Below are positions 1 to 12,300 of a stretch of DNA of 64,000 nt, one piece after another. The notes under the pieces were generated by a model. It had not been told where the DNA came from. It saw only the letters and a program-made list of their open reading frames with translations, and made no database searches. The translations under genes were made by a program, and so were the position numbers. Each line of letters opens with the position of its first letter. Position 1 is the stretch's first letter. Origin of the DNA: Colletotrichum lupini (lineage: Eukaryota > Ascomycota > Sordariomycetes > Glomerellales > Glomerellaceae); assembly GCF_023278565.1 (NCBI RefSeq), contig NC_064673.1, positions 2,976,001 to 3,040,000 of the forward strand, given 5' to 3'.

Positions 1-1271
1 GAGTCATGTCGTTGATCGAAGCAGGCACAGAACCAAGTCGCTGCCAACATTGATATACGTATCACAAGGTACCCTCAATGGCTCGAACCGGTTGATTCGT
101 GGAGTGGCGAAAGGTCAATTGTAACTATTGAGATTGTGTGCAAGGGGAGAAGAGAGGGCATTGGGAAGTTGATCAAGTGACCGTTGGTAACCCCTGCGAC
201 TGCCCTGACTCGTAGTCGTGTTGGACTTCCAGTCCGACAGTCAGTCCGCTGCATTGTTCGGCCGCCAACGCATGCTCTGGTTTTCCGAACGGTAAAGAAG
301 CTTTTTAGTGTACATTGACCCCAACCCAGACCGGCGCTGGCGTGATGATACCAAAGAACGTCAGGTTGGAGGGGCCTTGAGGGCCATCGAGGTTAATTAT
401 GTACGTACTACTAAGCCAGGGGGGTAAAATTCAGTAAGACTCATTCCTAGTCCACCTGCCGGCTTAAGGAGTTGGCGTCCTATCCCTGTTCTTAGAGAGG
501 GCACTTACATACGTAGTAGTACCTGATCCTGTGGTACCTGCTCCTGCCAGGGGGTTGTGGGGATGTGAGTCTAAACTTAAGCCCCATGCTGATCCCTGCA
601 AGTCAAGCTAAGCACTAGGTCAAAACGGCTTGTGGGACTTAGGTCCACTCAAGTCGATCAACCCTGGACAATGAGTGACACTGGTGGATCATATGGGCAG
701 CCAGAGGCAATTCGCTGGGATCGGACGGGCTGTTCATGTACAGAGTACTATCCAGGCTGAATGAGCTCTGTCTGTCTAGTATGATCTACCTAGGTATGAA
801 GACAATGAAGCTCAAGATATTAGGACTTGACCCAGCCATCCGGGACGATGACTGGCCTAATTACCTTATATCTTGTAGAATAGGGAGGAATGGTGCTTGA
901 GGCATGCATTGCTGAGACTTCTATTTCGTGGTACAGTCGGCTGCCCTGTTCTGCTCACGACGGACCTTGTACCTCGCTTGTACAGTCGGAAGTGAATGAT
1001 CAGGGTAATAGTGTGGGGCAGGATACTCGACGGCTTCTAGGACCTTGGGTACTGACGTGATAGGCCGTTTACCTAGACAGAACCGGACGAGGGTTTCCCA
1101 TTAACTTACAAGCAAGAAACTGCACGACCCTGGAGGTGAGGCATTTTATAGCAGGCTGAAGGGCGTTGGCTGCTGTGCCTTTAAGCAGCTGTGGAGGCGA
1201 TGCTCTAGAGGACCGGACATCTAGGACTAGCAGAAGCTCGATTGGATACTGCCAACGGGCGGCAGGCTAGC
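1..1271. other. Gene-free left flank
   Basis: No open reading frame of useful length and no recognisable coding similarity is visible on either strand. Base composition is ordinary, unlike the TA-rich transposon blocks further right, so this is probably intergenic DNA and the distal promoter of the transporter that starts at 1364. Confidence 0.5.
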
Positions 1272-1278
1272 TATAAAG
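1272..1278 (+). promoter_or_regulatory. TATA-like box upstream of the MFS transporter
   Basis: TATAAAG lies 86 bp before the ATG at 1364 and is followed by a pyrimidine-rich stretch, a plausible core promoter for a fungal gene. An out-of-frame ATG at 1314 opens a 63-codon frame that overlaps the main start and could act as a leader uORF. Motif and spacing are seen; function is inferred. Confidence 0.35.
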
Positions 1279-1363
1279 GAGGTGCGTTTTTCTTCGACAG
1301 CTAGTTTGCTGACATGCCTTACGCTGTCAAACATCGTTTTCCATATCATCTCGAATTTTTACC

Positions 1364-3417
1364 ATGGCGGCCCATGCTACCGACAATGAAGCTGCAGTCC
1401 ATGAGGCTACCACTGGAGCTGAACCGGGCGTCAAGCCAAGGAACGCCCTCCTCACTAGTGAGGCTGTGGATGACATCTCTGGGGATGATCATGAGCAGCG
1501 CATGAAGGACCGTGCCCTTCTCTCTGCCCAAGAAGAGAAGAAACTCTTGCGCCGCGTCGACTTCCGCTTGATGATCTTGTGCGCTATTATCTTCATGATC
1601 AAAAATGTCGATTCGAATAATGTCAGCATCACCTATCACCTCATTAGAAGCGGCAGAACTGACGCATGGCAGGTTGCAAATGCCAGAATCATGAACAAGG
1701 GCACTCCCCGGAACATCATGACGCAGCTCAAAATGACAGCCGATGACTATAACTGGGTCAGCACAATTTACAACGTGAGTGCTTTGAAGCTGATATACTG
1801 AATCGTGGTCAAGGCCAACATAATTCACAGATTCCGTTCATGATTTGCGAGATTCCCACCAACATGGTCGTGAAAAAGATGCTCCCCTCGCGATTCCAGT
1901 CGCGCATCATGGTAAGCACCGCACCGAGGAGCATCTTGCCGATGACCTGGCAATAGCACGACTTGCTGATCTCCATAGGTAACTTGGGGCATTGTGTTGG
2001 CTTGCCACGCTGCCGTTACATCTAGTGCTGGCCTCCTAACCGCCCGCTTCTTCCTTGGTCTTGTGAGCTGCCACCGATGTGGGTCCACATGATCAACGAT
2101 ACTGACCACCCAACAGGCCGAGTCTGGCATGTTTCCAGGGATTATTCTGCAGATGAGCTACTGGTACCGCGCCGATGAGATGACTCCTCGGCTCTTGATT
2201 TTCTGTGCGTGATCCTCCTCTCCATAATACTCTAGGGCTGTGAATGGAATAGGCCACTGAAGTAACAACAGACTCCTTCGAATTCTTCGCCAACATTGTT
2301 AGTGCTGTTCTAGCCTATGGGTTCAGCGGTATGAACGGGCGACATGGCCTGTCAGGCTGGCAATGGTTGGTTTGCTTTTCCTCACATTGGCTGCCTCCAG
2401 CCCCTGACCCATCGCTAACTGGACTTGTAGGTTCTTCCTAGTTGAGGGTGTGATTACGATTGGCTTCGGCATTTTGCTTCTCTTCATCTTCCCTGATTGT
2501 AAGACCGTTAAGCTCAACCATATCTGAATGATTTCTAATGAGACCGGTATTCAGTTCCCGCGCAGGCCAAATGGTTGTCCGACAAGGAAAAGCGGTTCCT
2601 CCAAGCTCGCCTACCACCAAATGCCCCTCGCTCTTCCGAAAGCAATTTCAAGGCGAGCGAGATATGGGATACCATGAAAGACCAGCGCCTCTGGTGGTTC
2701 GCGTTCATCTGGGCCACTAAGACGATTGGTAGCACCGGTCTTTCGTTCTACTTACCCACCATTGTCGCCAGCCTGGGACTTGCGTGAGTGACAATCGATG
2801 CCGCAGCAAATGCCCGTAGTGCATAGTCCTAACTCATGTTTGACAGTTCCATCGCCGAAAGCCAACTGCTCACCATCCCTTCCTCAGTTCTGGCTATCAT
2901 CCTCATTGCTATCAGCGGTTACTTGACCAACTCGTTGGCTGTGCCGTACCCCCTTGTGGCACTGGTGTACCTGGTCTCTAATTTAGCGTGCTACGGCGTT
3001 ATGGTCGCATACCCGAACAACGGAGGCGTGTATGCTGCCACGCTGATTGCTGCGGGTGTCTCGCTGGCCTGGTTCGCTACCATGTGGCCATGGCGTCTTC
3101 AGACGACGTTCAGGGCAACGGGTTCGGCCTTTGCCATCGCATGGGTCAACGCCCTTGGCGGGATTGGTACTATTGTTGGTCCCCAGATCTTTCGCTCCAA
3201 GTACGCACCCGAGTATACAGTGTCGTTCGCGGTGGCCATGGGCATGACTGGCGCATGCATCCTCGCCATCTGCTGGACCTGGTGGATTACAAGGGAAACG
3301 GAGAGGCAGACCCGTCATCTGAGAAAGAGGCGTCTCGCCGCCCACAAAACCAACGAGGTCATTTTGGATGACGTTGACATCGATGCTGACTTCAAGACAC
3401 CGAAGGTGCACACTTAG
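1364..3417 (+). CDS. MFS transporter, allantoate permease-like (anion:cation symporter family)
   Basis: Plasma-membrane symporter of the Dal5/allantoate-permease type, which import small organic anions such as ureides, vitamins or nicotinate. I read nine exons: 1364-1621, 1673-1774, 1831-1911, 1979-2062, 2117-2204, 2272-2365, 2431-2498, 2555-2783 and 2847-3417. They give a continuous 524-residue frame, the usual length for the family. Landmarks are the cytosolic acidic N-terminus, the conserved block around NARIMNKGTPRNI, the AESGMFPG segment of the first half, about 12 hydrophobic helices and a basic C-terminal tail. The 51-nt segment 1622-1672 is in frame and stop-free, so retaining it would give 541 residues; skipping it restores the family spacing (DSNNVANAR). 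All introns obey GT-AG. The substrate cannot be read from sequence. Confidence 0.87.
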
Positions 3418-6071
3418 GCGAGTGTCAGGCACTTTGTGCCTGCAGCCCGCTCGACTAGGCCCTGGGCATGATATGATCAGGTTCAAGGTAGCACGAGGTA
3501 GTATCAACGTATATGTAAAGTATGTATGTATATATATTAACACTCTTTTGGCCATGCTGGGCTGAAGTTTATGATGTCGAGCATGTTGCCGGCTTTCTTA
3601 TGTTCACAGGCTGCTTGTGGATCTGGTAGTTCAGGGCCTCCGAAAGCTCGTGCAGAAGCCTGTGAATCATGCCAGTAATTTCTTTCCGGGAGAGAGAGCG
3701 ACGGCGCATGAATGACTTTTTGCGGCGATTGTTGCTACCTCGGCCCAGCAATCTGTTCAAATTCAAAGGATACAGGCGCGGTCACGATGGGCCATGCCCC
3801 TGATATTCACACCTCGGATTTCCGCAGCAGCTCGGAGAGCCGAGCAGTTGCGAAAAGAGAGTGGGGCGGCTTCACGCCCCGATAAGACAGACGACTGCAA
3901 TCATGTCCATGCATAGGTTGACAGTAACGGTTTCACTGCGAATAGATGCACAAATGAGAAGCGTGATTTCTTGACCGTGTTGTTTTGAGACCACAGACCT
4001 TTTTGATCCCTCCAAGGCCTCGCATGATCACATGTCTCAACGCCAGGGCATATTAGTCCTGGCACCCAGCCTGTGCGCATCCGCGGACATATGCAATAGT
4101 AATGCCAGAGTTATAGCTTCGATGCCGGAAGCAACATCAGCGGTCCAACTTACAGGTCCAAGCATGACTGACAGCTCAATCAGCTTCTTTCAGGAAGCTG
4201 CTCCATCTAACATGTCACACCGTGGTCAAGAACCACTTACTTTTTGTCGGCAGGTCTTACCGATTTTGGACAGACCTCCATACTACTTGGCAGTGCTGTT
4301 GCGTTTCCTATTGCCTGGAAATGCTCCCAGTGATAGTCCTCTGGTGTGCAAAATTGGAGGGATTAGTCCTGTATCACTGTGCTGTGAAGGTGGGCACAGG
4401 GATTGCCCTCCTCCGAGTTACCCTGGATGCATTCATAACCTCTCGGTGAAGTGGCAAAATGCATGGGACGATCACCTTCTTCACGAGATTTTCTTGTCTT
4501 AAAGTGACTGTGAGTTTCTAACATGACACAGATGTGCTACGATTTGTTCAAGCTGCTCTCGTTCTCAACGCCAGCTGCTCAGGTACCTCCATATGCTATT
4601 TACATGAAGATGATGATATAGACTGGAGTTTTCAAGAATTTCCAACATGTAGTAGGCCTACGAGCGATGAATCTTGGGAAAGTGATACAAAATGACTTCT
4701 GAGTTGGCGTGAGGTCACAAGATTGGGTTCACCATTGCGAGGGCGGGTAGGGTTTACACCAAGGTAGGGTAAGGTAAGGTAGGGACGAATCTCGCACCCA
4801 GTGTGTGACGACCACAGACTGGTACATTTCCGAGCTGCAGGGCTATCCACAGCGCTGCATTAGACATATCCAACGCAGCTTTCGCCTCGAGCTCAGGTAC
4901 ATCAAGAGCAGGTTTTAATAATTATCCAAGGCGATTGATTAAGTTATCATACGTGGAAGATCAGAAGGCGCTGTAAGCGTAGTTCGCTTTATACAAAGAC
5001 GAATGATTCTTCTCTTAGATTTTTTTTTTAAATGCCTGAATCCATGCGGCCTAGGTAATCAGTTAATTAAGTTTGAACTTGAAGTTGAGTTAATTAAGGG
5101 CGAACCTTTGGGGTTTGACTGAGCCGATGGTCAAGTTGATTACTGAAGTTGCGTTGAGTGCACAAGTTGCACCTTTTATGGGGCCAAAAAGTATCCCACC
5201 GGGCCTTCAGCTCGTGTCATTGAACCCAACCAGTGACATTTTATATGCCACTGGCTGACGTTGAGAGATTCGATCGCTTTGAAGATGCTCAACCATTTCA
5301 ACGATTCATGGTGCAGGCAGATGCATTCACTGCCAACAAACAGGGCGCAGGCGGATGACTCGTATAATCCTTCTCCGTGGAACGACAACATTGGAATGAA
5401 AATGGCAGGCAAATGTGACATCTGCTCACTTTTCGTCAGGAGATAGCTCGGTTGCCGAGCAAAAATCGCTCGGCCCAGCAGAGCTCGCAGCTGTCTGCTC
5501 TGTTAGGTTAGGTTGTGAGGAAGCAGACGGCCATTGACAGGCATGTAATCAGATTGATTGATTGATAAGATGCATGTAAGGTACTTCGACGTGATAAGAT
5601 TGGACGAGCATGGTTCATGGGTACTGCATACGCGATCCCCACGCTGTAACCCTCCGGGTCTTCGGATACTCCACATCTGCATCAAGAAGAAGCATGCGCC
5701 GCCGTATTGGCATACATTTGAAAAAGCCTTGGTAGCCCTTAGCGTGCGCCTCAGCCTTTTAACCGAAGCAACCTTGGTGACTTCGTGACATACGCTTCCC
5801 AACCCTCTTACGAAATAAGCTTACTTACTACCTCGTTCACAATTTGGCAAGGTCGTCCATTGAATGGAGGGGAAGTCGGATCTGGACATGTACGCGTACA
5901 TCTCCATACTTGGTGACCAAGGATGTACCGTCTCTCAAGTGAGAGGCACCCATAGCAAATGCAGGCAAGGAAACGGCACAGAAACCTGATACAGGTGTTC
6001 ACTAAAACAATCTAACGATATACTATTGGTGTTGCATGTAGCCTCCAATCTATCCTCTTGAGTACATGTAC
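3418..6071. other. 2.65-kb gene-poor interval
   Basis: Several frames of 60-156 codons occur (for example 4032-4502, +) but none has recognisable domains, family-like composition or splice-compatible neighbours. Small features seen are GGTAGGGT/GGTAAGG-type direct repeats near 4745-4785 and a short TGAT tandem near 5553-5565. It separates the 3' ends of two convergent genes, so no promoter is required here. Confidence 0.5.
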
Positions 6072-8046
6072 CTAGTGGGAAACAGATCCCACAGACTGCC
6101 CATGGCGAGCTGGAAAGTTGGGCTTCCCGCAGGGATCCTCCAACTGCAAGCCCACCTTCCGCATGGCCCGAATCCCGCCGTTCATACTGTCTGCAGCGTA
6201 TCCTTTCGCGCGGAGAACACTGGTGGCAACGCGGGCGGAGTCCCCATCATAGCAAATGATGAGCGAAAGCTTGTCCCGAAGCTGAGAGCAGATGTCTTCG
6301 TTCTCAGAGCTCAGCTTGGCCTCAAGCTCTCGCCAAAGCGATGCCAACACTTTTGGATCTGTGAAGGGGCTCGGAGTGCCTGACTGAATAAGAGGGAAGT
6401 TTACAGATCCGGGGAGACTGAACTGGTCGAAGTCCTCGGGTTGGCGCAAGTCAACCACGATAGTGTCTGGCGACGGAGCTATGATTCTTTCCCAGCCTTG
6501 CCGCTCATCAGAACGTCTCTTGGACAAGAAGAAAAGGAGATCTCTGGTGAGAACCTTGTCCAGACGGTAAAAGTCGTTGAGGGCCATTAGTGGATCCTTT
6601 TCCCAGGCCGAGTCATAGCGGTACAAGTCAACATCACTCAATTCCTAGGCGTTTCTGGATTAGCAGGATGTAGCATACCGCGGGTATGATGAAGAACATA
6701 TGCATACCGAGTTTCTGATCGGAGGGAACTGCTCAGCTTCCAGCTTGGCAAAATACTCATCCATGTATTGGTATGGGAGGTCGCAACACAAAGTGACGCA
6801 GTGAATCTGGCCGTCTTCCCCTGCAAGCTCACTCAAGGTCCCTTCCTTCTTTCTTTTCTCAATGAACTGATAAAGTCCTTGGAGATTAAATCCGGAGGAG
6901 GGGCCGCAAACAATGCCGTTCCGGCAAAGTTCCAACGAAAGCGAGTATGAGGGGTGAGATGCAACCTCCTCGATATGATCCACAGCTGACTTCCAGGGAA
7001 AGTTGACCGGAGCTAGGAGAGCCAGGGACCGTGGTCCTGGAACTCTGTCGCCTGCGGCAGTGCACACGCTGTGAATGCTGTTAGAAGGCACTATGAAGCG
7101 GGCGCATTGGATTCCTTACCCCAAACGGAACACAGATGGGTTCTTCTCCTTGAAGAAGCTCCCTAAGCCTGACATTGTGCCTGGATACCATAGTTTTAGT
7201 CTTGTGACGTTGAAGGAATCTCAAAGCTTTTGTAGATTGGGTGTACCAGAAGTTCCCATTCCTGCGCAAATGAGGCTTATTTCTGGGAGTTGTTCCAGAA
7301 TCTGCGGACCTGTCCATCGCATGTGAGATTGCCAGTTCTAGAAGACTTGATTAGCGACTGTAAAAAATCCGTGACTTTAGGCAGAAATCTCACCAGATCG
7401 TTGTTATACTGGTCCGGATTGAGCACGGATTCAGATTCCTGGGCCCAGCGGTACGCTGCTCGAATGCCGCCACGCTCGTCGTTCGGTTCGGGTTGCGACG
7501 GACCGCCGAATAAAGTACTGTGACAGAGCCATGTTGAGCATCATCGTGGTGCACAGAAAAGGTTGTCACTTAGCCAGATCAGCTCAACTTACATGTTCAG
7601 ACCAAAGAATTGCATCAATTTCAACTTCGCTGCTGTCGTCTTATTGCTTAGGAAAGCGTGAACATCTCCCAAGTCGTAAAGAACGCGAGACATCAAAGCC
7701 ATGGAAATTACTGTTGACCCAGAGCTGTACTCAACTACCGTCTTGGTCTTATCGGGCGCAATTCCATGCTCCAGTAGATTGAGAGCTTCGTCGAATCATA
7801 GATCAGCACCTCTGATTTTGTCTTTTGTAAGAAGGTCTTTTCGACTTGATTACCTGGCATAGATTTGACATTGTTTGCTGGGTGCATAGTCATCATTTTG
7901 GCGTAGATGCGGACGCCATCTTTTCGGTAAGGATTGAGGGAGTTGGGAAGCTCCACAAGAGGCAGTGGTGGTGCCCTGTCAGGATTGAAATAGTCCTTAA
8001 CAGAGTCAGGGCCCTTATAAACGTTGAGATTGTTTCGTGGCTGCAT
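6072..8046 (-). CDS. Cysteine synthase-like PLP enzyme fused to a C-terminal rhodanese domain
   Basis: Fold-type II PLP enzyme of the cysteine synthase/beta-replacement group joined to a sulfurtransferase domain. Seven exons on the minus strand: 8046-7854, 7785-7593, 7517-7394, 7337-7247, 7180-7120, 7068-6708 and 6644-6072. They join in frame to 531 residues. Residues 25-64 carry the PPLPLVELP and GVRIYAKMMT blocks. Lys61 (NNVK) fits the PLP Schiff-base lysine, SSGST at 85-89 the substrate loop, and GMGTSGTMSGLG at 196-207 the PLP phosphate loop. The rhodanese part starts near residue 342; its loop CYDGDSAR puts the likely persulfide Cys at 472. Coupling of cysteine or sulfide chemistry to persulfide transfer is inferred. 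No transit peptide is obvious. The acceptor of intron 4 was placed to keep TMSG in frame. Confidence 0.88.
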
Positions 8047-9132
8047 CTCGAGATTGTTGTTGCAAAAAGAAGTAACTAGTGTGTGAGAAGTTTCTGTTAG
8101 GAAATGTGTAGCTGGGGAAACGTTTAACTGTAGGAATGATAACCGATGAACTTGGTGCTCCAGTCGGAATGATGTTATATTTCAGGGCAGACTGTTCTAT
8201 GTACTCAACTAAAGCAGCGAGCCTTGATATTCTCGCATATTCACGGCTGGACCAAATACTCAAATACACCAATGAACGATCTGTCTGAGCCATTTGACCG
8301 CTTCCGAGCCTGGCGATATTACATCACGCCTACACTCTACACCTCTCCATCGGACGCGGCAGGGGGCACAAGAACTCACGAGTGATTTTCGCCGTCAGAA
8401 ATCGATCACACCAAACAAATGGCTCACTGGGTCAGTCATGACTCAACTGACAGGAAGTCAGCTTAGCTATGAGAGGTTCATGTTGAAGCTTCCCATACTT
8501 ACACGATGATATTGTCAACGAAGGGATCGCGAAATGCATACCCCGGTCGCGAATTAACGCCCCACATTCCCCTATAACCTATAGACGTTGTGACGGCCGG
8601 GTCCGATAACACCGAAGGGATCCTCTTTTGTCCGAGTGCGACCTGACATTGCTTGTTCTGCGTGATGATCTGCATCATGTAACCTTGAAGGACCGTCCCA
8701 TGGAACTATTAAAGTCTTGGGGGTGTGGATCTATAAAGTAAAGACCTGGCATCGAGCGACGTACCTGTCAGTGAAGACCACATCGCAGTAGGCATCCAGA
8801 CTGTGACGGCGGATGGCATGTGGAGCAAGCACAATCTATTAAACTGTTAATGGCAACAAGACCGATGAACAGCGGTAAAGATCTCTACCAAACTCAAAAA
8901 AGGAAAACCCGGCAATTCCAGCGCAACGTCATTACCAAACACTTTCCTGCTCCACTGACCCTGGCCACTGAATTCGCAATGCTGCGCGTACGGCTGCGGA
9001 GTGCTTTACTGCCAAGCAACAAAACGATCTGCCAAGAGGTTCAGAATGTCCTGCCACGTCATTTGAAGCTTTCGAAAGAGTTTGACGTTGGTCTCCAGGA
9101 AATCTCCGGGCTATAATTTACTCCAAGATATC
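8047..9132. other. Promoter region of the PLP/rhodanese gene and gene-poor DNA up to the transposon
   Basis: No convincing gene. A 98-codon frame at 8820-9116 (+) and a 92-codon frame at 8293-8015 (-) lack recognisable domains. The minus-strand promoter of the gene starting at 8046 must lie here. From about 9115 rightwards composition shifts abruptly to TA-rich. Confidence 0.5.
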
Positions 9133-9137
9133 GCTAC

Positions 9138-9339
9138 TATTAGTATCCCTATTATAAAGTAGTTAGTTCGAACCGTAGTTGACGAAGAGATTAATTAAAC
9201 TATCTAGATATCTATATAGGTATAAAAAGGAGGTTTTAATTATAAGTTAGGCTAGCTATGATAATCGTAAATAGGGCCCCTAATTGGCCCCTATATAGTT
9301 AGCTATATACCGCGGTCGAATTAGACTTCTAATCCGATA
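9138..9339 (-). repeat. Left LTR of copia copy 1 (3' LTR of the element)
   Basis: 202 bp, matching 15948-16149 at equal length and differing almost only by C/T and G/A transitions. It begins TATTAGTATCC and ends AATCCGATA on the plus strand. Confidence 0.92.
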
Positions 9340-9360
9340 CTAACTTTCTCTTTTTTTTAT
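9340..9360 (-). other. Polypurine tract of copia copy 1
   Basis: Plus strand CTAACTTTCTCTTTTTTTTA directly inside the left LTR is purine-rich on the minus strand. It sits where plus-strand priming is expected and fixes the element's orientation. Confidence 0.6.
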
Positions 9361-12300
9361 CGATTTAATTACTATAGTTAGAGGTATAATTCGACCTCGG
9401 GCCCGTTTATTAAGTCGTCTCCTTTTCCCCCTTTTCTCTATTTTTTTTATATAACCTATCCCTTTATTTATATAGTGACTTTTCTATTACTTATAAATTA
9501 CTTTAATTCCTTATTTAATACTATTTTTATAAAAGCATTTGCGAGGTTATTTTTATTATTAATCTAATAGATCTCGAGTATCTCGTGCCTTTTATATAAT
9601 TACCTAAGGGCTATAATATTAATTATAAGCCTCTTTTCCTTTATTATTCCTAATTTAACGAGGTATTCGTATAGCGAGTAGGAATCGGTATAAATAACCA
9701 TTAGAATAGGTAAAAAGCTAATTCGATTAGGAATTTTCTTTAGCGTTATTAAAATTACGTAAGAGAGGTTAACGCCGTTAACTATATTATAAACCTCTAA
9801 CGCTAATATACTTCTTATTACTTACTTATTTTTAATTAATAAGTAATAAATTATATTATTATATATAGTAAATTCGCTCTCGCTTATACTCTCGTTAATT
9901 AGGATAATAATATACTTTAATTACGAAGTAAGGTCGTTATTATTTATAAATAACCTATTAACGAAAATATAGAGCTTACTAATTGTAAGGTCGATTGGGT
10001 AGTAAACGAGACTTTAATCGAGATTCGTTTATTATTACTTAAGCCGCTTATTAAGTACTTTAACGTCTCGTTTAGTTAGATTTATAGCTTATACTACCCT
10101 AATATAGTTAAAAGTTACTTCGGGCTAATAAATACTTATAATATATACCCCTTACGTAAGCTTAGCCTTATACCGCTTTTTAATATTAATTACGTTCGGG
10201 TTAACGAGGTTAATCTTCTCGCCCTACCCCTTTTATTAAAAAACGATAGTTTTCTTTTTAATTATAAAAATCCCGCTATTAAATACTAGGGGGGTATTTA
10301 TTATAAGGACCTTTTTTAGCTTCGCTACGAAGCCCGCTTTTTAAAGCTCCTTATTCTCCTTTTTTATAAAGTTAATATTAAATAGGCTTAATATATCGTC
10401 GGTTTATATTCTAACGATCCTAAATTAGTTACCTTCGTACTCCGTAATTAATAAGTACGGGTCGTACGTAAAAGTAATTATTAATAATTAATTAATATAA
10501 AAATCGTAATAAGTAGCTTATTAATAAGTACCCGATTCTACGAGCCTATATAGTAGCTTAAGCACTTTAATAATCGTACTTTCTAAGTACTTACTAGCTA
10601 TTTCCTTCGGTAAATAGGCTAGGATTTTCTTTATAAGCCCTATAGCCGATTAGGTATATACCTAGGTAATATCACGGCTCTAAATCTCATATCCCTTCTT
10701 TTATAGCGATGCTATTAGTACTATTATTAATCGTTAGTTATAGCGCTATATAGTAAGCGATTATATAAGTAGCGTCGCTTTTTTAACGTCGCTATACCCC
10801 TAAATTACGTATTTAAACTTTTTATACGGTTAGGGTATTCCTTTTTTTTTAATTTTACGAACTATTCGCGATTTAAATATATAGAGGTTTATATACTTTT
10901 CTAGATCGTAAAGAATAAATTAATAAACCCCTCGATTATATAAAGTATTTACTTCGATAAGATCTAATCCCTTATATAGCTTTTTAATAGTTATAATTAC
11001 GCCTTCTTTACGTAATTTAACTACTAGCTCGAAATCGGCTTTTTCTTTTATTATATAAAAAGTATTAATTACCTCGTTATTAATAATAAATTACTACGTT
11101 AGTACTTACTATCGTAGTCTCCCGCGACGTCTTATTAGTAATATTAATACCTTTTTAGCAATTTCCTCTTCCTCGTTATTTATTAATATTATTACGACGA
11201 TTTCGTTAAGGATAATTTCTTATACCTCTACTACGAGTTATGTAGCTTCCCCTAGCTCTTCTTCTTTTTATAAGCTAAAAATTACTTCGATAGGATCTAT
11301 ATAATATAATCTAACTACCGTAATTAATACCTCGAGTAGCTAGTTACGATCTCTCGTAACTACGTAAAAACGCTCGTTAATAGGAATTAATTTATATAAC
11401 CTAGCCTATTATTAAGTAATTTCGTACTATACTCGTATATCCGAATTTAGGGGTATATTTAAATTAACCTTTATATCGGGCCTATTATATATAGTAATTA
11501 CCTTATTAACTTACTTTTTTATACTTACCTCGCGCAATACCCGTATTATTTTTTTAACTACTTAAGCTCGCTAGCTTACGTTTAGTAATAGTAGCGAGGC
11601 TAAGGTCGTTTTTAAATATACTCTAAATACTAAAAGCGTCGGTATAAGCCCGTTAGGCCCCATAATATCGTTATAATATTTAAGTACTATCTAGAAATAT
11701 TCGTCGTTATTAAAATCGGGATTTTCCTTTTTAATAATTTTAAATACTTTTTTTAATTATTAGTGCGCCCTTTCTACTTTTTTAATATTATAATACGCTT
11801 CGATAGGCACGATAATTAACTATATACTATAAGCCGTCGCATTTTTTTTAAATTTTATTAATTTAAAACTAGTACTAGCGTTAGTTTTAATATTATCTAG
11901 CGGTCCTTAGTATATATCGATTTAGCTTTTTTATAGAGCTACTTATACTATTTTTACTTATAAATCCCATAGGAATTACTTTACTTAGAATAATATAGCC
12001 TCGTTAATTATATATAGGACCGGTTAATTATTTAAATAGAAAATATCGACGACGATTTCCTAATTAAAGTTAAGCTTATAACGTAATTTAAATTTAAATC
12101 TGCGTAGGCTCTGCGCATTTATTTAGTATTAGTAATATACTTTTATTAACTACTCTAACGCCCCTATTTCGATATTATTATTACTTAAATGTTTTAGGAA
12201 GTTATATAGCCTCGTAACTAATGGGTAACTAAATCTCTAGTATAGTTATCTAAGCTTACTTTCCGTTAGGTAATTAATTAACTTTATATTATTAATAAGC

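Noticed and set aside
4032..4502. 156-codon open frame on the plus strand
   Set aside because: No domain, no family-like composition, and overlapping frames of similar length; it sits in a gene-poor interval and looks like chance.
8820..9116. 98-codon frame just before copia copy 1
   Set aside because: No recognisable protein features and no splice partners.
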